Origin: Bacteroidetes bacterium GWF2_40_14
GTDB lineage: Bacteria > Bacteroidota > Bacteroidia > Bacteroidales > UBA932
NCBI GenBank assembly: GCA_001769195.1
Contig: MEOK01000005.1
Span: forward strand, 62,001-126,000
DNA length: 64,000 bases
Reading direction: 5' to 3'
Positions 28,119 to 37,626 of this stretch are shown here, piece after piece; the stretch's first letter is position 1; the number at the start of each line of letters is the position of its first letter. Position numbers and translations under genes: made by a program. The notes beneath the pieces are model-generated. The model was not told where the DNA came from. It ran no database searches and saw nothing but the letters and a program-made list of their open reading frames with translations.

Positions 28119-28895
28119 ATGGGAATACGGAGAAAAATTTCACTGGGCTTTGTTGTCATAGCTGCCATACTATTCCTGTCAAGCATCATATCTGTTTTTG
28201 AATTCAACAGAATGCGCAACTCGGTGACAAATCTGATAAGGGACAACATAAACAGCATCAACACTTCCAGAATGCTGCTCGAAATTACCGATGAATACAA
28301 TTTCATTCTCCTGAGCAGGGTTATACAGGACCCCACAGTAAAGACAGCGGAAATTGTATATGACGAACGCTTTGACAACTACATCGAGAACATAAAAAAG
28401 AATTTTTCGTCTCAGGCAGAGGTGTCTATAGCTGACTCTCTTAAGCTGGCATACTCACATTATGTTGATGTGATAAGTCAGGCACCAGGTATTATGTTAC
28501 AAGATATGGAAAGCAGGAGTTTATGGTACTCAAGTGAGCTTAAACCGGTCTATGACAACTTGAGAATATACAAAAAAAAGCTTGGATTGCTTACACAACA
28601 GGCACTTGCAAATAATACACGAGAATTGCAGGAGGGTTATTACAGAAGCATCATGCCCGGGATAATAGCAGTGGGAGCAGGTCTGATGCTTGTTCTTTTG
28701 TTCAACTATTTTATCAACCTATATTTTATATCGCCTGTACTCCTAATGTCGAGAGCAATAAAAAATTATAAGGATTACAATAAGAGCTATGTTGTCACCT
28801 TCGACAACGACGACGAGATTCAGGAGATGAACGGAGAAGTAAAAGGAATCATAGAAGAAAACAAGAAACTGAAAAAATCAAGACAGATAGAATGA
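28119..28895 (+). CDS. Membrane sensor-like protein (four-helix-bundle, HAMP-like) without output domain
   Basis: This 258-residue protein has a first membrane span (about 8-26) and a helical periplasmic region of ~150 residues, in the style of MCP or histidine-kinase sensor bundles. A second span follows (about 183-204), and then a short HAMP-like coiled segment (SPVLLMSRAIKNYKD). It stops about 50 residues after the second span with a charged coiled tail. No kinase, cyclase or methyl-accepting domain follows. Its stop overlaps the trkH start by four bases, so production of the two is coupled. It may modulate the transporter or signal through an unlinked partner; this is inference. Confidence 0.72.
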   Translation: MGIRRKISLGFVVIAAILFLSSIISVFEFNRMRNSVTNLIRDNINSINTSRMLLEITDEYNFILLSRVIQDPTVKTAEIVYDERFDNYIENIKKNFSSQAEVSIADSLKLAYSHYVDVISQAPGIMLQDMESRSLWYSSELKPVYDNLRIYKKKLGLLTQQALANNTRELQEGYYRSIMPGIIAVGAGLMLVLLFNYFINLYFISPVLLMSRAIKNYKDYNKSYVVTFDNDDEIQEMNGEVKGIIEENKKLKKSRQIE

Positions 28896-30337
28896 AGATA
28901 AGCGTAGTTGCAAGATATATTGGAATCGCACTCCTTTTAAATGCCTTGTTCATGTTCATCTCGGCATTTGTATCTATGCTGTATGGTTTTGACTCATCAT
29001 TTTCTCCGTTAATCCTAAGTGCTGTCATAACGTTAATTGCCGGTGGCTTTCCACTTATTTTCGTAAGGAACCTGTCTGATATAAATATAACTGAAGGATT
29101 TTCTATTGTTGTTTTTTCATGGATACTGTCATGCTTTTTCGGGATGCTTCCATATGTGTTATATGGAGGAGAGTTTTCTATAATCAACTCCTGGTATGAG
29201 AGTGTGTCTGGCTATACCACAACCGGAGCTACAATACTTACAGATGTGGAGAGGCTGCCAAAAGGTCTTCTTTTCTGGAGATCTTCAACACATTGGCTGG
29301 GAGGAATAGGGGTTGTGTTGTTTATGCTTCTTATACTCCCCACGGTAAGTTCTTTCCGTATGAAGTTGAGTAAAATGGAGATTTCTGACCTCTCAAAGCA
29401 GAATTTCAGGTACAAGGCACAACACACTATAAGAATAATCACTGTTGTATATGTTGGACTTACACTTCTGGAAACCATATTCCTGATGATTGCCGGAATG
29501 AACTTGTTTGATGCTATAACTCACTCGTTTGCAACAATAGCAACAGGGGGGTTCAGCACTAAAAATCTTTCGATAATGGCGTTTGATTCTGTCTGGATAG
29601 AAATTATAATAATGGTGTTCATGTTATTGTCTGGTATGCATTTTGGTTTGTTATATGGTGCCGCATCAGGAAAATCAGTGAGTCTCTTCAGATCTCCGAT
29701 TATACGATATTATGTATTATCAATTTTAGCTGGAGGATTGGTTGTAAGTCTGAACATTAAGCTAACAGGAGTAGTGGATCAGTGGGACATGGCTTTCAGA
29801 AGTGGATTCTTTCAGGTAATTTCATGTGGTACCACAACTGGATTAGCATCAGCAGATTCATCCATATGGCCTGGTTTTTCTATTTTAATTATAATGTTTT
29901 TTACAATACAATGCGCCTGCTCCGGGTCTACATCGGGAGGTATGAAAGTAGACCGAGTATGGATATTCTTTAAATCAGTCAAATCTCAGATTCTAAAACA
30001 GCTCCATCCGAATGCAGTTGTCTCTGTAAAAGTTGGAAACTATTCTGTCGACAGAGAGGTTGTCTCTTCGGTTACCCTTTTTATGACTCTTTACCTTCTT
30101 ATAATATTTATTGTAACACTTCTTCTTACATTAATGGGGGTTGATATGATAGATGCTTTCTCCGGATCGATAGCAAATATCGGCAATGTTGGACCTGGTT
30201 TTGGTTCGGTTGGATCATTGGGAAATTATGCAGGAATGCCATCTATGGGTAAGTTCATATTGTCCATTGAGATGTTGTTGGGACGTCTGGAGATTTTTCC
30301 ACTGATGTTAATGTTCGTAATCTACAGATGGAGGTAG
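28892..30337 (+). CDS. trkH: TrkH-family potassium uptake protein
   Basis: This 481-residue inner-membrane protein forms the potassium-translocating subunit of a Trk/Ktr system. About ten hydrophobic segments are visible. The four P-loop filter segments are recognisable: TTGATIL (about 109-115), ATGGFST near 216, CGTTTGLASADS near 313, and NIGNVGPGFG near 432. HWLGGIGVVLF follows the first pore loop as in the family. The start overlaps the sensor-like gene (ATGA). No TrkA/KtrA cytosolic gating subunit is encoded in the window. The RecD-like helicase begins 12 bases downstream. Confidence 0.92.
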   Translation: MKISVVARYIGIALLLNALFMFISAFVSMLYGFDSSFSPLILSAVITLIAGGFPLIFVRNLSDINITEGFSIVVFSWILSCFFGMLPYVLYGGEFSIINSWYESVSGYTTTGATILTDVERLPKGLLFWRSSTHWLGGIGVVLFMLLILPTVSSFRMKLSKMEISDLSKQNFRYKAQHTIRIITVVYVGLTLLETIFLMIAGMNLFDAITHSFATIATGGFSTKNLSIMAFDSVWIEIIIMVFMLLSGMHFGLLYGAASGKSVSLFRSPIIRYYVLSILAGGLVVSLNIKLTGVVDQWDMAFRSGFFQVISCGTTTGLASADSSIWPGFSILIIMFFTIQCACSGSTSGGMKVDRVWIFFKSVKSQILKQLHPNAVVSVKVGNYSVDREVVSSVTLFMTLYLLIIFIVTLLLTLMGVDMIDAFSGSIANIGNVGPGFGSVGSLGNYAGMPSMGKFILSIEMLLGRLEIFPLMLMFVIYRWR

Positions 30338-30349
30338 AAATAATCTATA

Positions 30350-31774
30350 ATGGGAGTTGAGTCCTTTCTTTTCGAAAAAATGGTTTCACGGTTGGGCTTC
30401 AGCCCTACCGGTTGTCAGGAGAACCTCTTTAAATCTTTGGCGCAATTTGTAGTCAGTAAGGAAGATAAGGAAATAATGTTGATAAACGGCTATGCGGGAA
30501 CAGGTAAAACATCTGCAATAGCTGCTCTGGTAGCTACCCTGAAGGATTATGGACAGAGCATCATTCTGATGGCACCAACGGGAAGAGCTGCAAAGGTTCT
30601 TTCAAACTATTCGGGTACAAGGGCTTACACAATACACAAACAAATATACAGACAAAAATCGATGAGTGACGGGGTTGGATTATTTACCCTCAATGTCAAC
30701 AAAAGCAAGGATACCATATATATTGTTGACGAATCATCGCTACTTTCAAACGGTGGTGCAGAGTTGTCATCATTTGGTTCAGGACGACTCCTTGACGACC
30801 TTGTAGAGTTTGTCCGTTCCAATGACAACAACAAACTTATACTGATGGGTGATTCTGCCCAGCTTCCTCCAATCGGAAGGACAATATCAGATGCACTTGA
30901 CAAGGATTTTCTCAGACAATACGGCGATGTACGTTATGCTCACCTTAAGACAGTAGTAAGGCAGGCAAAATCATCCGGAATACTGCACAATGCAACTATT
31001 CTACGAGAGATGATAGAGAGCGGCACGGTAGAGTATCCAAAATTTGAAATTGAGGGGTACGACGACATCTTCAGGATAGGAGGTGGAGAGCTGCTGGAAG
31101 AGCTTGGGAACTCTTATGACAAGGCAGGAATGGACGAGACACTTGTGCTGTGCCGCTCTAACAAACGTGCCAATAGATATAATCTGGGTATAAGGGCAAA
31201 GCTGCTGTTCAGAGAGGAGAGGCTTAACAGGGGAGATAAGCTGATGGTTGTAAAAAACTGCTATCAGTTCCTGGACGATATAGAAGAGATTGATTTTATT
31301 GCAAATGGCGACGTGGCCGAACTGGTTAAGATCTCAGGATACGAGGAGCGGTATGGATTGAATTTTGCCGAGGCAATCCTGCGTTTTGGTGATTACAACG
31401 ATGTAGAGATAAAAGCCAAAGTAATTCTGGATACTTTGGACAGCGAAACTGCATCACTTGGAGCGGAGCAGCAGAAGAGACTTTTTACTGAAATTCTGGA
31501 AGAGTACTCACATATAAAGACAAAAAGAAAAAGAATAGCAGCTGTAAGGGAGGACAAGTATTTCAATGCCTTGCAGATAAAGTTTGCATCGGCAATCACC
31601 TGCCATAAATCACAAGGTGGACAATGGAGCAGAGTGTTTATAGACAACCCGTTCTGGAGCGACCAGATATCACTGGACGACCTTAAATGGCTATATACTG
31701 CAATGACTCGTGCAATTGACAGAGTTTATTTTGTTAATTTTGACAATAAGTTTTTTAAAAAGATAAACAGATAA
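30350..31774 (+). CDS. RecD-like superfamily 1 DNA helicase
   Basis: This 474-residue cytoplasmic ATPase has Walker A GYAGTGKTS (about 46-54) and MAPTGRAAKVLS (motif Ia). Walker B is IVDESSL, and MGDSAQLPPIG is motif III. Motif V/VI-like segments are ITCHKSQGGQWSRV and YTAMTRAIDRVYFV near the C-terminus. It is shorter than RecD of RecBCD and matches the compact RecD-like/Dda-like helicases common in Bacteroidetes, often with a UvrD-like C-terminal part. It likely unwinds DNA 5'-3' in repair or replication restart. It lies in a co-directional run between trkH and the dipeptidyl peptidase. Confidence 0.88.
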   Translation: MGVESFLFEKMVSRLGFSPTGCQENLFKSLAQFVVSKEDKEIMLINGYAGTGKTSAIAALVATLKDYGQSIILMAPTGRAAKVLSNYSGTRAYTIHKQIYRQKSMSDGVGLFTLNVNKSKDTIYIVDESSLLSNGGAELSSFGSGRLLDDLVEFVRSNDNNKLILMGDSAQLPPIGRTISDALDKDFLRQYGDVRYAHLKTVVRQAKSSGILHNATILREMIESGTVEYPKFEIEGYDDIFRIGGGELLEELGNSYDKAGMDETLVLCRSNKRANRYNLGIRAKLLFREERLNRGDKLMVVKNCYQFLDDIEEIDFIANGDVAELVKISGYEERYGLNFAEAILRFGDYNDVEIKAKVILDTLDSETASLGAEQQKRLFTEILEEYSHIKTKRKRIAAVREDKYFNALQIKFASAITCHKSQGGQWSRVFIDNPFWSDQISLDDLKWLYTAMTRAIDRVYFVNFDNKFFKKINR

Positions 31775-31777
31775 TAT

Positions 31778-33829
31778 ATGAGAATACTAAAAATCACAAA
31801 ACATTACAGACTGTTCCTTGTCAGTATGTTTTTTACGGCAACTGTTTTTGCTCAAGCGGTAATTCCACCTGCACAACCTGTCTCATGGAAAGATAATCAG
31901 ACAGCAATCCTTTCAAAGTCAGAGGGAATGAAAAAGGTAATGGTTGAATATAATATTAAAACCGGGGTAATGACAGAAGTGAATGTTGCAAATCCGGTTG
32001 CAAAACCTCTGAAAATGTCTTTGAAACCGGAGGACAAAAATGCAACCTTATCACCCGATTCAACAAAAATTGCCTTTACACGTAACAATGACCTCTATTC
32101 AGTTGATGTCAAAAGCGGAAAGGAGACTAGATATACGTTTGACGGATCTGATCTTATTTTAAATGGAAAAGCATCATGGGTATATTATGAGGAGATATTC
32201 GGAAGATCATCAAACTACCGTGCATTCTGGTGGTCCCCTGACAGTAAGAAGCTGGCATTCTACAGATTCGATGATTCCAAGGTGCCTATGTTCCCGATAT
32301 ACAATTCTGCGGGCAAACACGGGGCCATTACAGAGACCCGTTACCCAAAGGCAGGAGATCCAAATCCAAAAGTTAGAATCGGTTTTGTTGTAGTAAATGG
32401 CGGTGACATAGTCTGGTCAGATTTCGATCAGGATATTGATCAGTATTTCGGTACACCATACTGGCATTCAAATGAAGGGTCCCTGCTGGTTCAGTGGATG
32501 GACAGAGAGCAGAGCAACCTTATAATGTACTCGGTAAATGCAGCAGATGGTTCAAAAAGAGAAATATACAAAGAGTATCAGAAAACATGGATTGACTGGA
32601 TTGAAGATATCCAGTTTGGAAAGGATGGCTTTTATTTCATAAGAGATTTTGATTTATGGGAACAGATTTATTATCAGACATATGATGGAAGCAAACTTGT
32701 TAAGTTGTCGGAGGGAAAAAACTGGGGGACAAAAATTATAAAACTTGACGAATCTGCTAGCTCTGTTTTCTATACTTCCAGATGTGACATTTCAACCAGA
32801 AATGATCTTTACTCAGTAAAATGGAACAAAAAATATGATAAGGAGGTGAAAAAACTGTCATCAGGTGAGTTCAATTACACCGGTGTCCTTATATCTCCGG
32901 ACAATAAACACATTCTTGCCCAATTGTCAAATATCTCCACTCCGGGAAAGCTGGTACTTATATCTTCAGTGAAGGGTGGTGTTGTCAAACCTGGGGAAAT
33001 AAGGATAATTGAGGAGAGCAAAAGGAGTGAACCTGAATTTTCCAAACTTCCAAAATCTGAGATAATCTTCATTACTACTCCCGATGGTTATAAGTTGCCT
33101 GCGTCTGTTATATGGCCCGTGAATATGGATAGGACAAAAAAATACCCTGTGTTGATAAGCATTTACGGTGGGCCTAACTCCACTATGGTAATGGATAGCT
33201 GGAGGACACCAGGTAAATCGACTCAGATGTGGTCAGAAGAGGGTGTTATACAGATAAGTCTGGATAACAGAGCTTCCGGGCACTGTGGCAAAGAGGGGAT
33301 AAATTTTGTCCATAGGAACCTTGGTACATATGAGATGCAGGATTATATTCTATGGGTAAAGTACCTGAGGGCTCTTCCATTTATTGATGGAAAAAAAATA
33401 GGCATTACCGGATTCAGCTATGGAGGAACAATGACCGTGCTTGCTTTGACTGAGGGTTCCGATTATTTCAGCTATGGAATTGCCGGAGGTGGGGTCTATG
33501 ACTGGACACTTTACGATTCACATTACACTGAACGCTATATGGATCACCCGGACAACAACCATGAAGGGTACAAAAATTCAGCTGTTCTGAATAGGGTAGA
33601 CAAGTATAAGAGTGAGCAAGGTTCACTTCTGTATTTAACTCACGGTACCGGAGATGACAATGTACATATGCAGAATACAATGCAATTGACTGACGCCCTT
33701 CAGAAGGCAAACAAGCACTTTGAACTGATGCTTTATCCGGGTGGGATGCACGGTTACAGAGGTTATCAGGGCACTCATTCTGCAAGCGAGGATATTCGTT
33801 TCTGGCGCAGTACGCTTCTTGAAAAATAA
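31778..33829 (+). CDS. Dipeptidyl peptidase IV family serine peptidase (S9B)
   Basis: This 683-residue exported enzyme removes N-terminal dipeptides, usually after Pro or Ala. A signal peptide covers about residues 1-27 (ending FAQA). The N-terminal beta-propeller carries YYEEIFGR near 131, the Glu pair that holds the substrate N-terminus. The C-terminal alpha/beta-hydrolase has the triad S547 (GFSYGG), D626 (GDDNV) and H658 (GMHGY). The nucleophile elbow reads GFSYGG where most DPP4 enzymes have GWSYGG. It helps use host or dietary peptides. It starts 3 bases after the helicase gene and ends at a strong two-way terminator. Confidence 0.93.
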   Translation: MRILKITKHYRLFLVSMFFTATVFAQAVIPPAQPVSWKDNQTAILSKSEGMKKVMVEYNIKTGVMTEVNVANPVAKPLKMSLKPEDKNATLSPDSTKIAFTRNNDLYSVDVKSGKETRYTFDGSDLILNGKASWVYYEEIFGRSSNYRAFWWSPDSKKLAFYRFDDSKVPMFPIYNSAGKHGAITETRYPKAGDPNPKVRIGFVVVNGGDIVWSDFDQDIDQYFGTPYWHSNEGSLLVQWMDREQSNLIMYSVNAADGSKREIYKEYQKTWIDWIEDIQFGKDGFYFIRDFDLWEQIYYQTYDGSKLVKLSEGKNWGTKIIKLDESASSVFYTSRCDISTRNDLYSVKWNKKYDKEVKKLSSGEFNYTGVLISPDNKHILAQLSNISTPGKLVLISSVKGGVVKPGEIRIIEESKRSEPEFSKLPKSEIIFITTPDGYKLPASVIWPVNMDRTKKYPVLISIYGGPNSTMVMDSWRTPGKSTQMWSEEGVIQISLDNRASGHCGKEGINFVHRNLGTYEMQDYILWVKYLRALPFIDGKKIGITGFSYGGTMTVLALTEGSDYFSYGIAGGGVYDWTLYDSHYTERYMDHPDNNHEGYKNSAVLNRVDKYKSEQGSLLYLTHGTGDDNVHMQNTMQLTDALQKANKHFELMLYPGGMHGYRGYQGTHSASEDIRFWRSTLLEK

Positions 33830-33843
33830 TCTTAGACATAACC

Positions 33844-33887
33844 AAAAAGAGAGAGGATGCCAGTATTCAGGCACCCTCTCTCTTTTT
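33844..33887. terminator. Bidirectional terminator between convergent genes
   Basis: An 18-base arm starting AAAAAGAGAGAGG pairs with CCTCTCTCTTTTT, continuing into TGCC/GGCA with one mismatch, around an 8-base loop. A and T runs at both sides make it work on either strand. It serves DPP4 (plus) and the secreted protein gene (minus). Confidence 0.9.
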
Positions 33888-33915
33888 GAAACACAAATTC
33901 CTTATTCCTGAATTA

Positions 33916-34866
33916 TTACTTAGCTGCAAGTAACATAATCATATTGTAAATATCCCAATCAGTGGTGTCGTTGTACTCTTTTACTTTATCTGCAACTATA
34001 TCTGATGGTTTAAGAAGGTGTCTTTTATCCAGCTTCACATCCTTGTTGGATATACTTGTAACTGCAAGCTGAGATTTTAATGTATAATTGCTGTTCAATG
34101 TGTTTTTATTCCATTTTACTTGAAACATAACATCTGAGGTAGAATAGTCGAAATACCATTTATTATTGTACTCCTTGTAGTTCACTACATACTTTGCATG
34201 CTTGATTTCCATTGATAGGGATGATGGTTTTTGCTTCACAAAGTTAAGATATGCATCACCTCTCTCCTCAACGTTCCTTGAGAACTCAATTCGGGCTATT
34301 GCAAGAGACTTTGGCTCAATGTACAGTTTTCCTCTGTATAGTACCTCATCCTCAGAATATTTTTCGTCAAATTCTACAACTAAATAGTTTACATCATCTA
34401 TAACTGCAGGTGTACCATACCGGAATTCATACTTGTCATTGAGCTCATGTAATTCTGCTCCGAGGAAAGGGTTCTTCACAACATCAATTAAAAGTGCTGA
34501 ATTTGGACCACCCTGGAATTTTACCATGATTTTATCAAGTCCGTTAAGGATAGGTTGATTACCCCTTGCTTTCTTTATTACAACCTTGTCTGTCTGACCG
34601 GTCAGATAAGAGGCTTTGTTTACATCCAGAATTGCTTCGTTTAATAAAATACAACTACTTTCTTTGCTTATTGATTCCCTGTAAAAGGCGTTCATAAGGT
34701 TGGTCTCTTTTGGGTAGTTACGGGAAACATTTCTATAGGCCATTTTTACTAAATTCAATGCACTATAGGATGGATTTTCAATGGCGGCTGGGAGAGCTGG
34801 TTTTGCATCAATGATTGATGTGGCAAAAATTGATACTGATAATAGGAACAGATAAATTCGTTTCAT
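33916..34866 (-). CDS. Secreted protein of unknown function, LolA-like beta-sheet composition
   Basis: This 316-residue protein has a signal peptide (about 1-21, ending SIIDA). The mature part begins with a helical segment containing NLVKMAYRNVSRNYPKE. It continues with alternating beta-strands that include LYIEPKSLAIARIEFSR, a pattern seen in lipoprotein-carrier-like folds and in the C-terminal halves of Bacteroidetes carboxypeptidase-regulatory-like proteins. No catalytic motif is seen. It is monocistronic, facing DPP4 across a shared terminator. I do not recognise a named family, so the function stays open. Confidence 0.6.
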   Translation of the reverse strand: MKRIYLFLLSVSIFATSIIDAKPALPAAIENPSYSALNLVKMAYRNVSRNYPKETNLMNAFYRESISKESSCILLNEAILDVNKASYLTGQTDKVVIKKARGNQPILNGLDKIMVKFQGGPNSALLIDVVKNPFLGAELHELNDKYEFRYGTPAVIDDVNYLVVEFDEKYSEDEVLYRGKLYIEPKSLAIARIEFSRNVEERGDAYLNFVKQKPSSLSMEIKHAKYVVNYKEYNNKWYFDYSTSDVMFQVKWNKNTLNSNYTLKSQLAVTSISNKDVKLDKRHLLKPSDIVADKVKEYNDTTDWDIYNMIMLLAAK

Positions 34867-34954
34867 GATTTAGAGATTTTGATGTTTAAAATTTGTTTTT
34901 TGTTTTCTGCAATATAGACGAAGCCGCTTACTCAAAAGTTGCAAACAAATTTTT

Positions 34955-34996
34955 AAATAAAAAATAAAGCGCTATATTCCAGAAGAATATAACGCA
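34955..34996 (-). terminator. Terminator downstream of yicC
   Basis: On the minus strand an 11-base stem (34985-34995 with 34969-34979, one mismatch) and a 5-base loop are followed by TTTATTTTTTATTT. It lies 25 bases after the yicC stop. Confidence 0.7.
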
Positions 34997-35020
34997 AAAT
35001 ATTTTTTTTTGGAAATTTTT

Positions 35021-35893
35021 TTAAAGTATATTGAGAGTCTGTTCCTTTATTTTTTCCAGTTCATCTTTCATCCTGACCACCCATTTCTGCATCTCTGCAT
35101 TGTTGGCTTTGGACCCAAGCGTATTAATTTCACGGCCCATTTCCTGAGCAATGAAACCGAGTTTCTTTCCGGGAAACTCCTCGCCCTCCAGTGTCTCAAG
35201 GAAGTATTTGCAGTGTTGAGTCAGTCTAACCTTCTCCTCGGTAACATCAAGCTTTTCCAGATAGTATATAATCTCCTGTTCCAGTCTGTTTCTGTCAAGC
35301 GATTGTGACAACTCCTCAAGTCTGCATGTAAGGCGCGTTTTTATTGTTTCACTACGTTCCTGCTCGTATTTTTCCACCTCTCCAAGATGGTCCATTATGT
35401 ACCCGACACGTCCTCTTATATCCTCTTCCAGCTTTTTGCCTTCAACTGCCCTGAATTCTGTAATGGAGATTAAGGCCTCTATTATGCAGGATTTTAGCTG
35501 ATCCCAGTTATCCACATCAACTTCTCTTTTCTGAATCTCAATTACGTCTGGAAGCTTTACTATACAGTTTATAAGACCCGAATAATCCAGCTTTTCGTCA
35601 AGCTCTTCGTTTATTGCCTTTATCTGGTTATAGTATGAAAGAAAAACCTGTTTGTTTATTGTCTTTGTTGCTCCCTCCTGTGCATATTCCACATTTGCAA
35701 ACAGGTCAATATTGCCACGCTGAAGTTTCTGGCTAATCAACTGCCTCACCTCAACCTCTCTCTCTCTTGGAATCAATTGTGTTTTAAGACTTATATCGGA
35801 ATTCTTTCCATTTACAGAGCGTATCTCTACTACCAGTTTGTCCTGTCCGTAAAGAGATTCGGCTTTGCCATAGCCTGTCATTGATAAAATCAT
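35021..35893 (-). CDS. yicC: YicC-family protein (endoribonuclease/RNA adaptor)
   Basis: This 290-residue cytoplasmic protein starts with MILSMTGYGKAE and has EIRSVNGKNSDISL (about 23-36), the signature of the YicC N-terminal domain. The C-terminal DUF1732 region contains GKKLGFIAQEMGREINTLGSKANNAE (about 242-267), also conserved. Members are linked to RNA cleavage and small-RNA turnover in E. coli and B. subtilis. In many genomes gmk lies downstream, but not here. It has its own promoter box and terminator, so it is probably monocistronic. Confidence 0.93.
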   Translation of the reverse strand: MILSMTGYGKAESLYGQDKLVVEIRSVNGKNSDISLKTQLIPREREVEVRQLISQKLQRGNIDLFANVEYAQEGATKTINKQVFLSYYNQIKAINEELDEKLDYSGLINCIVKLPDVIEIQKREVDVDNWDQLKSCIIEALISITEFRAVEGKKLEEDIRGRVGYIMDHLGEVEKYEQERSETIKTRLTCRLEELSQSLDRNRLEQEIIYYLEKLDVTEEKVRLTQHCKYFLETLEGEEFPGKKLGFIAQEMGREINTLGSKANNAEMQKWVVRMKDELEKIKEQTLNIL

Positions 35894-35912
35894 TTTATGA
35901 AAATTTAGAAGG

Positions 35913-35920
35913 CAAAGTTA
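35913..35920 (-). promoter_or_regulatory. -7 box for yicC
   Basis: On the minus strand the sequence is TAACTTTG, matching TAnnTTTG, 19 bases upstream of the yicC ATG. The -33 element is not clear. Confidence 0.5.
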
Positions 35921-35933
35921 AGCAAAGAAATCT

Positions 35934-35941
35934 TATATTTG
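35934..35941 (+). promoter_or_regulatory. -7 box for glnS
   Basis: TATATTTG matches the -7 consensus and lies 20 bases before the glnS ATG. The -33 tetramer is not at a standard distance. The two divergent boxes here share a 68-base gap. Confidence 0.55.
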
Positions 35942-35961
35942 CAGGTTATTAATTGTAGAGT

Positions 35962-37626
35962 ATGGAAGAACTAAAGAAAGACACCGTTGAGGAGCGTTCG
36001 CTGAATTTCCTTGAAGAGATTATTGAATCGGATCTGGCTAGTGGAAAGTATAAGACAGTATTAACTCGTTTTCCTCCCGAGCCAAACGGTTACCTGCATA
36101 TCGGACATGCAAAAAGCATCTGCCTAAACTTTGGTCTTGCAAAAAAATATGGAGGAAAAACTAACCTGCGTTTTGATGATACAAACCCTACAAAAGAAGA
36201 CGTCGAGTATGTCGACTCTATAAAAGGCGATGTAAACTGGCTTGGATTCCAATGGGAAAAAGAACTTTATGCATCAGATTATTTTGAACAGCTATATGAG
36301 TGGGCACAGGAACTTATCAAGAAAGGTCTGGCATATGTTGACGATCAGACACAGGAGGAGATACGTCTGAACCGAGGTACCGTTAACCAACCCGGCAAGG
36401 AGAGTCCGTACAGAAACAGAGGGGTAGAAGAGAACCTTCTGATTTTTTCAGAGATGCGTGCGGGAAAGTACAAGGACGGTGATAAGGTTCTTCGCGCCAA
36501 ACTGGATATGGCCCACTCCAATATGCTTATGCGTGACCCGATACTTTACAGAATCATACATGCTCATCACCACAGAACAGGCGACAAATGGTGTATTTAC
36601 CCAATGTACGACTATGCACATGGTCAGAGCGACTCACTGGAAAATATAACACACTCTATCTGTACCCTCGAATTTGATGTTCATCGGCCACTATACGACT
36701 GGTTTATAGAGAAATTGGGAATTTTTCCCTCACATCAATATGAGTTTGCCCGTCTTAATCTTACATACACAATTATGAGCAAAAGGAAACTTCTGGAGCT
36801 TGTAAAAAACAATTATGTGTCGGGCTGGGATGACCCTCGTATGCCAACCATCTGTGGTCTCAGAAGAAGAGGATACACGCCCGAAAGCATTAGACTGTTT
36901 GCAGACAAGGTAGGGGTAGCTAAAAGAGACAATATAATTGACCTTTCACTTTTGGAGTGGTGTGTACGAGAGGACCTGAACAAAAGAGCAAATAGATATA
37001 TGGCTGTACTTAACCCTGTTAAGCTTGTAATTACAAATTATCCGGAAGGTCAGACAGAGTATTTTACACCAACAATAAATCCGGAAGATCCTCAGGCGGG
37101 AGTTCGCCAGGTTCCGTTCACAAGAGAGTTGTATATAGAACAGAATGACTTCATGGAGAACCCTCCTAAGAAATACTTCAGATTGCAACCTGGTGGAGAG
37201 GTCCGCCTGAAATTCTCGTATATCATAAAATGTGAAGAGGTTATTAAAAACGAAGCAGGAGATGTTGTTGAGATAAGGTGTTCATACGACCCTACAACTC
37301 GTCCCGGCGATGGTATATGGCGCTCTGTAAAGGGAACAATACATTGGGTATCGGTTGAACATGCCAAAGAGGTGGAGGTTCGTCTTTTCGACCGTCTCTT
37401 CACAGAGGCAGAGATGGATTCTATACCAGAAGGTTCGGACTACAAGAACTATCTTGACCCACATTCGCTTGAGATTGTAAAAGGTTATACGGAACCTTCA
37501 CTTTTGGAAGACAATTCCGGAATTGCTGTTCAGTTTGAAAGGGTTGGCTATTTTGTAAAAGATATTGACTCCACTCCTGAAAAACCTGTATATAACAGAA
37601 CAGTAGGGCTGAAATCAACCTGGTAG
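35962..37626 (+). CDS. glnS: Glutaminyl-tRNA synthetase
   Basis: This 554-residue class I synthetase charges tRNA-Gln directly with glutamine. The HIGH motif is at 46-49 (YLHIGHAKS) and the KMSKS equivalent is MSKRK at 272-276. NLRFDDTNP and the [13 protein letters not shown] segment are typical of GlnRS rather than GluRS. The C-terminal anticodon-binding beta-barrels (about 335-550) are complete. Its stop codon directly abuts the convergent MATE gene stop with no gap, so no terminator separates them. Confidence 0.96.
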   Translation: MEELKKDTVEERSLNFLEEIIESDLASGKYKTVLTRFPPEPNGYLHIGHAKSICLNFGLAKKYGGKTNLRFDDTNPTKEDVEYVDSIKGDVNWLGFQWEKELYASDYFEQLYEWAQELIKKGLAYVDDQTQEEIRLNRGTVNQPGKESPYRNRGVEENLLIFSEMRAGKYKDGDKVLRAKLDMAHSNMLMRDPILYRIIHAHHHRTGDKWCIYPMYDYAHGQSDSLENITHSICTLEFDVHRPLYDWFIEKLGIFPSHQYEFARLNLTYTIMSKRKLLELVKNNYVSGWDDPRMPTICGLRRRGYTPESIRLFADKVGVAKRDNIIDLSLLEWCVREDLNKRANRYMAVLNPVKLVITNYPEGQTEYFTPTINPEDPQAGVRQVPFTRELYIEQNDFMENPPKKYFRLQPGGEVRLKFSYIIKCEEVIKNEAGDVVEIRCSYDPTTRPGDGIWRSVKGTIHWVSVEHAKEVEVRLFDRLFTEAEMDSIPEGSDYKNYLDPHSLEIVKGYTEPSLLEDNSGIAVQFERVGYFVKDIDSTPEKPVYNRTVGLKSTW

